7,623 nucleotides of DNA from Ignavibacteriales bacterium (GTDB taxonomy: Bacteria; Bacteroidota; Ignavibacteria; UBA10030): assembly GCA_016207365.1 (NCBI GenBank), contig JACQPU010000144.1, positions 1 through 7,623 of the forward strand. The letters run 5' to 3'. The first letter of the stretch is position 1; every line of letters begins with the position of its first letter. Below the pieces are notes generated by a model. It saw only the letters and a program-made list of their open reading frames with translations. It did no database searches and had not been told where the DNA came from. Below are positions 5,237 to 7,623 of this stretch, in pieces. A program made the position numbers and the translations under genes.

Positions 5237-7425
5237 GTACTCTAACAAGTCAGTTCAAGTATGTGAAGTATTTCTGGGATGATGCCTTCGCACGTGATCT
5301 TGATCCTGTCGCTCGTCTGGTGTATCGCTCCAATCTGCTCGGTTCGGACCAACGGATCACCAACACCGGCGGCGGGAACACCTCCTCGAAAATCATGGAA
5401 TCCGATCCGCTAACGAAACAGTCAGTCGAGATTTTGTGGGTCAAGGGATCCGGAGGGGATCTCCGTACTTCGACACGTGAAAACTTCGCCTCCTTGTATC
5501 AGGAGAAGCTGCTCAGTTTGCAGCCGTTGTACCTTCAGTCGAACAAGCGCGGACCCAAGACGGAAGCCGAAGACGCAATGGTCGGCCTTTATGCGCATTG
5601 TACCTTCAATCTCAATCCCCGCGCTCCCTCAATCGATACGCCTCTTCACTCCTTCATTCCCTTTAAGCACGTCGATCACATGCATCCGAACGCCGTTATC
5701 GCGATTGCTGCAGCCAGGAATGCAAAGGAATTAACGCGGGAGATCTACGGCGACGGTGTACTCTGGATTCCGTGGCAAAGGCCTGGATTCGACCTGGGAC
5801 TGAAGCTGCAGGAGATTTGCAGAGAGAATCAAAACATTAAAGGGGTCGTTCTTGGTCAGCACGGACTGATCAACTGGGCCAATGACGATCGCGAGTGCTA
5901 TGAATTGACCCTCGAGTTGATCGAGCGTGCTGCTGAGTTCATCGAAGGGAAGGCGAAAGGAAAGCCGGCATTTGGTGGTCGGAAAGTGCCGTCACTCGGA
6001 ACTGCAGAACGGCGGAAAATCTTTGTGCGGATCCTTCCCTGGCTTCGCGGACAGGTGAGTCGTGAAAAGCGAATGATCGGTACTATTCAGGATGACGAAC
6101 CGACACGGGACTTTGTCAACAGCAAGGACGCCTCCAGACTGGCCGAACTCGGCACCTCATGTCCGGATCACTTCCTACGCACAAAGATCAAACCTCTGTA
6201 TGTCGATTGGAATCCGCAAAAGGAAGATGTTGAGGCGCTGAGGGCAAAACTCGGATCAGGCATTGAGAAGTACAGGAAGGATTACGCGGACTATTACAAC
6301 CGTTGCAGGCATTCTGGCTCGCCGGCTATGAGGGACACGAATCCCACGGTTGTGCTTGTGCCGGGCGTCGGAATGATCACCTGGGGAAAGGACAAGAGCG
6401 AGTCGCGCGTTACGGCCGAGTTCTACACGTGCGCAATTGATGTGATGAGAGGGGCGGAAACGATTGATGAGTATATTGCCCTCCCGCAGCAAGAAGCGTT
6501 CGATATCGAATATTGGCTCTTGGAGGAGGCGAAACTCAGAAGAATGCCTCCGGAAAAAGAATTAGCTCGTAAAGTCATTGCAATTGTCGGAGCCGGAAGC
6601 GGAATCGGAAAAGTGACCGCGCAAAGGCTTGTTGGGGATGGGGCACACATTGTGTGCGTGGACCTCGACCAAAAGGTTGCGGAAGCGACATCGGAAGAGA
6701 TCCTGAAGAAGGCGGGGCGGGGAATCGGGGTGGGCGGAAGCGGAATCTCGGCGTGCGGACCCGCGATTGGTTTAGCCGGGGATGTTACGCAGCGTGCCAG
6801 TGTCCGTGCCATGCTGGAGGAAACAACTCTCGCGTACGGCGGTTTGGATGCTCTTGTAATCACAGCAGGCATTTTCGTGCCACCCGATATCAGCGGAAAT
6901 ATTCCTGACGATCAGTGGCAAAACACGTTTGCGATCAACGTCACGGGGGCTTATGTGACGGCTCAGGAAGCCGCCACGATCTGGCGGGAGCAGGGTCTGG
7001 ACGCAAGCGTTGTTTTGACGACAAGCGTGAACGCCGTCGTGGTCAAGAAAGGCAGTGTCGCCTATGACACAAGTAAAGCCGCTGCAAATCATCTTGTTCG
7101 TGAACTTGCTGTCGAGCTTGCTCCACTCGTCCGCGTCAACGCAGTGGCTCCGGCTACGGTTATCGAAGGAAGCTCCATGTTCCCGCGCAATCGGACCATT
7201 GCTTCTCTGGAGAAATACAAGATTCCTTACTCAGTAGACGAGTCGGATGAGTCGCTGCGGTCAAAGCTCGCTGAATTCTACGCGGGCCGAACGCTGATTC
7301 GCAAGCCGATAACAACGGCCGACCAGGCAGAAGCAGTCTTTTTGCTTCTCAGCAACAGACTTGGCAAGACAACAGGACAGATTATTACGGTGGACGGGGG
7401 GTTGTCAGAGGCTTTTCTCAGGTGA
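5233..7425 (+). CDS. rhaEW: Bifunctional rhamnulose-1-phosphate aldolase / L-lactaldehyde dehydrogenase (RhaEW type)
   Basis: This 730-residue fusion has two domains. Residues 1-430 are a class II (zinc) aldolase that splits L-rhamnulose 1-phosphate into DHAP and L-lactaldehyde. It shows GGGNTSSK (46-53), KGSGGDL (71-77), zinc-site histidines in HVDHMHP (H149, H151), and H210 in GQHG. Residues 445-730 are a short-chain dehydrogenase with GAGSGIG (453-459), an acidic D477 after the second strand suggesting NAD, N569, S598, and the catalytic Y611-x3-K615. In characterised RhaEW proteins this domain oxidises lactaldehyde to L-lactate. The ATG at 5233 overlaps the larA stop and has AAGAAG at 5220-5225. 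Oddities are a glycine-rich insertion at about residues 496-516 and ITAG (543-546) where this superfamily usually has NNAG. L-fuculose 1-phosphate could be a second substrate. Confidence 0.93.
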   Translation: MSTLTSQFKYVKYFWDDAFARDLDPVARLVYRSNLLGSDQRITNTGGGNTSSKIMESDPLTKQSVEILWVKGSGGDLRTSTRENFASLYQEKLLSLQPLYLQSNKRGPKTEAEDAMVGLYAHCTFNLNPRAPSIDTPLHSFIPFKHVDHMHPNAVIAIAAARNAKELTREIYGDGVLWIPWQRPGFDLGLKLQEICRENQNIKGVVLGQHGLINWANDDRECYELTLELIERAAEFIEGKAKGKPAFGGRKVPSLGTAERRKIFVRILPWLRGQVSREKRMIGTIQDDEPTRDFVNSKDASRLAELGTSCPDHFLRTKIKPLYVDWNPQKEDVEALRAKLGSGIEKYRKDYADYYNRCRHSGSPAMRDTNPTVVLVPGVGMITWGKDKSESRVTAEFYTCAIDVMRGAETIDEYIALPQQEAFDIEYWLLEEAKLRRMPPEKELARKVIAIVGAGSGIGKVTAQRLVGDGAHIVCVDLDQKVAEATSEEILKKAGRGIGVGGSGISACGPAIGLAGDVTQRASVRAMLEETTLAYGGLDALVITAGIFVPPDISGNIPDDQWQNTFAINVTGAYVTAQEAATIWREQGLDASVVLTTSVNAVVVKKGSVAYDTSKAAANHLVRELAVELAPLVRVNAVAPATVIEGSSMFPRNRTIASLEKYKIPYSVDESDESLRSKLAEFYAGRTLIRKPITTADQAEAVFLLLSNRLGKTTGQIITVDGGLSEAFLR
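6714..6734 (+). other. G-quadruplex-type motif inside rhaEW
   Basis: Four G-tracts lie on the coding strand at 6714-6717, 6719-6722, 6727-6730 and 6732-6734, with loops of 1, 4 and 1 nt. This meets the usual four-tract G3 rule with short loops. The tracts encode part of the glycine-rich insertion in the dehydrogenase domain. Folding in mRNA or DNA is a prediction from sequence only. Confidence 0.6.
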
Positions 7426-7438
7426 AAAAAGAAAAATG

Positions 7439-7480
7439 CAAAAAGCTCCGCCAAAGGCGGACTGGTCCGCCGGCTTTTTG
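7439..7480 (+). terminator. Intrinsic terminator after rhaEW
   Basis: CAAAAAGC (7439-7446) pairs perfectly with GCTTTTTG (7473-7480). Between them sits an inner hairpin, GGCGGA (7456-7461) with TCCGCC (7466-7471) around a 4-nt loop. The T-run at 7475-7479 follows the GC-rich inner stem, and the A-run on the other side would let it work in both directions. It begins 13 nt after the rhaEW stop, where the operon should end. Confidence 0.7.
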
Positions 7481-7499
7481 GCGGAGGCGCCTTCGGCGC
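7447..7499. repeat. GC-rich alternating hairpin cluster
   Basis: The hexamer TCCGCC or its complement GGCGGA occurs four times in alternating orientation, at 7447-7452, 7456-7461, 7466-7471 and 7480-7485. Any neighbouring pair can form a stem. GCGCC (7487-7491) and GGCGC (7495-7499) then form a further 5-bp stem with a TTC loop. The cluster overlaps the terminator and offers mutually exclusive folds. It resembles REP-type intergenic palindromes, but no family can be named from one copy. Confidence 0.7.
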
Positions 7500-7500
7500 A

Positions 7501-7593
7501 AAACAGAAATCAAACGGTAAAATGAAAACAGACAGTGATTGGGTTTTGCTTTTTGTCGTTTCATTCCCATTTGATTTTTTCTTTTTTCTGTTT
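7501..7593. repeat. A/T-skewed imperfect palindrome after the operon
   Basis: The left part, 7501-7533, is A-rich and carries AAACAGAAA, TCAAACGG, AATGAAA and GAC in order. The reverse complement of 7555-7593 carries the same words in the same order (AAACAGAAA, TCAAATGG, AATGAAA, CGAC), interrupted by an extra A/G-rich stretch and small gaps. It is a degraded inverted repeat of the same general build as those at 8-88 and 1348-1481, but with different words. The T-runs at 7575-7580 and 7582-7587 may add to termination. Confidence 0.6.
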
Positions 7594-7598
7594 CCTCC

Positions 7599-7623
7599 AT
7601 GAGCGTCTTCCTCGGTCTGGACA
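7599..7623 (+). CDS. Possible start of a downstream gene, truncated by the window end
   Basis: An ATG at 7599 opens a frame reading MSVFLGLD before the window ends. A short strand ending in GLD or GID is how many FGGY sugar kinases and other actin-fold ATPases begin, so another sugar kinase is possible. Eight residues cannot settle this. There is no Shine-Dalgarno (the preceding bases are TTTCCTCC), which matches the trxB start in lacking one. It could equally be a chance frame. Confidence 0.35.

Overview
This is a bacterial window with every supported gene on the + strand. Base composition is roughly balanced, and several genes are packed with 4-nt ATGA stop/start overlaps. QueG shows it is bacterial. 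The fused rhamnulose-phosphate aldolase/dehydrogenase occurs in several phyla and does not fix the lineage. The repeat style in the gaps (long imperfect palindromes built from reiterated 6-14 nt words) reminds me of genomes from the Bacteroidota/Chlorobiota/Ignavibacteria neighbourhood. That is recollection only, so the assignment is low confidence.

Layout. Positions 1-110 are a non-coding leader holding a 26-nt-arm palindrome. Positions 111-1372 hold a two-gene unit: a small Rieske [2Fe-2S] protein overlapping queG (epoxyqueuosine reductase, the last step of queuosine synthesis). A 192-bp gap follows, with a second palindrome whose left arm forms the end of queG. Positions 1565-7425 hold four tightly spaced genes: trxB (thioredoxin reductase), rhaB (L-rhamnulokinase, 7 nt after trxB), a LarA-family nickel-dependent 2-hydroxyacid racemase (4-nt overlap), and rhaEW (rhamnulose-1-phosphate aldolase fused to an L-lactaldehyde dehydrogenase, 4-nt overlap). 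Positions 7426-7598 hold an intrinsic terminator, GC-rich hairpins and a third, A/T-skewed palindrome. The last 25 nt read as the start of another gene, possibly a sugar kinase.

How the genes work together. RhaB and RhaEW make a near-complete lower L-rhamnose pathway: rhamnulose is phosphorylated, split into DHAP and L-lactaldehyde, and the aldehyde is oxidised to L-lactate. The gene between them carries every active-site residue I can check against the Lactobacillus lactate racemase LarA. The simplest reading is that rhamnose-derived L-lactate is racemised to D-lactate within the same operon. This is the most interesting feature of the window. Rhamnose isomerase, transporter, regulator and the LarB/LarC/LarE cofactor-building enzymes are not here and would have to lie elsewhere. 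In the first unit, the Rieske protein is a candidate electron donor for QueG.
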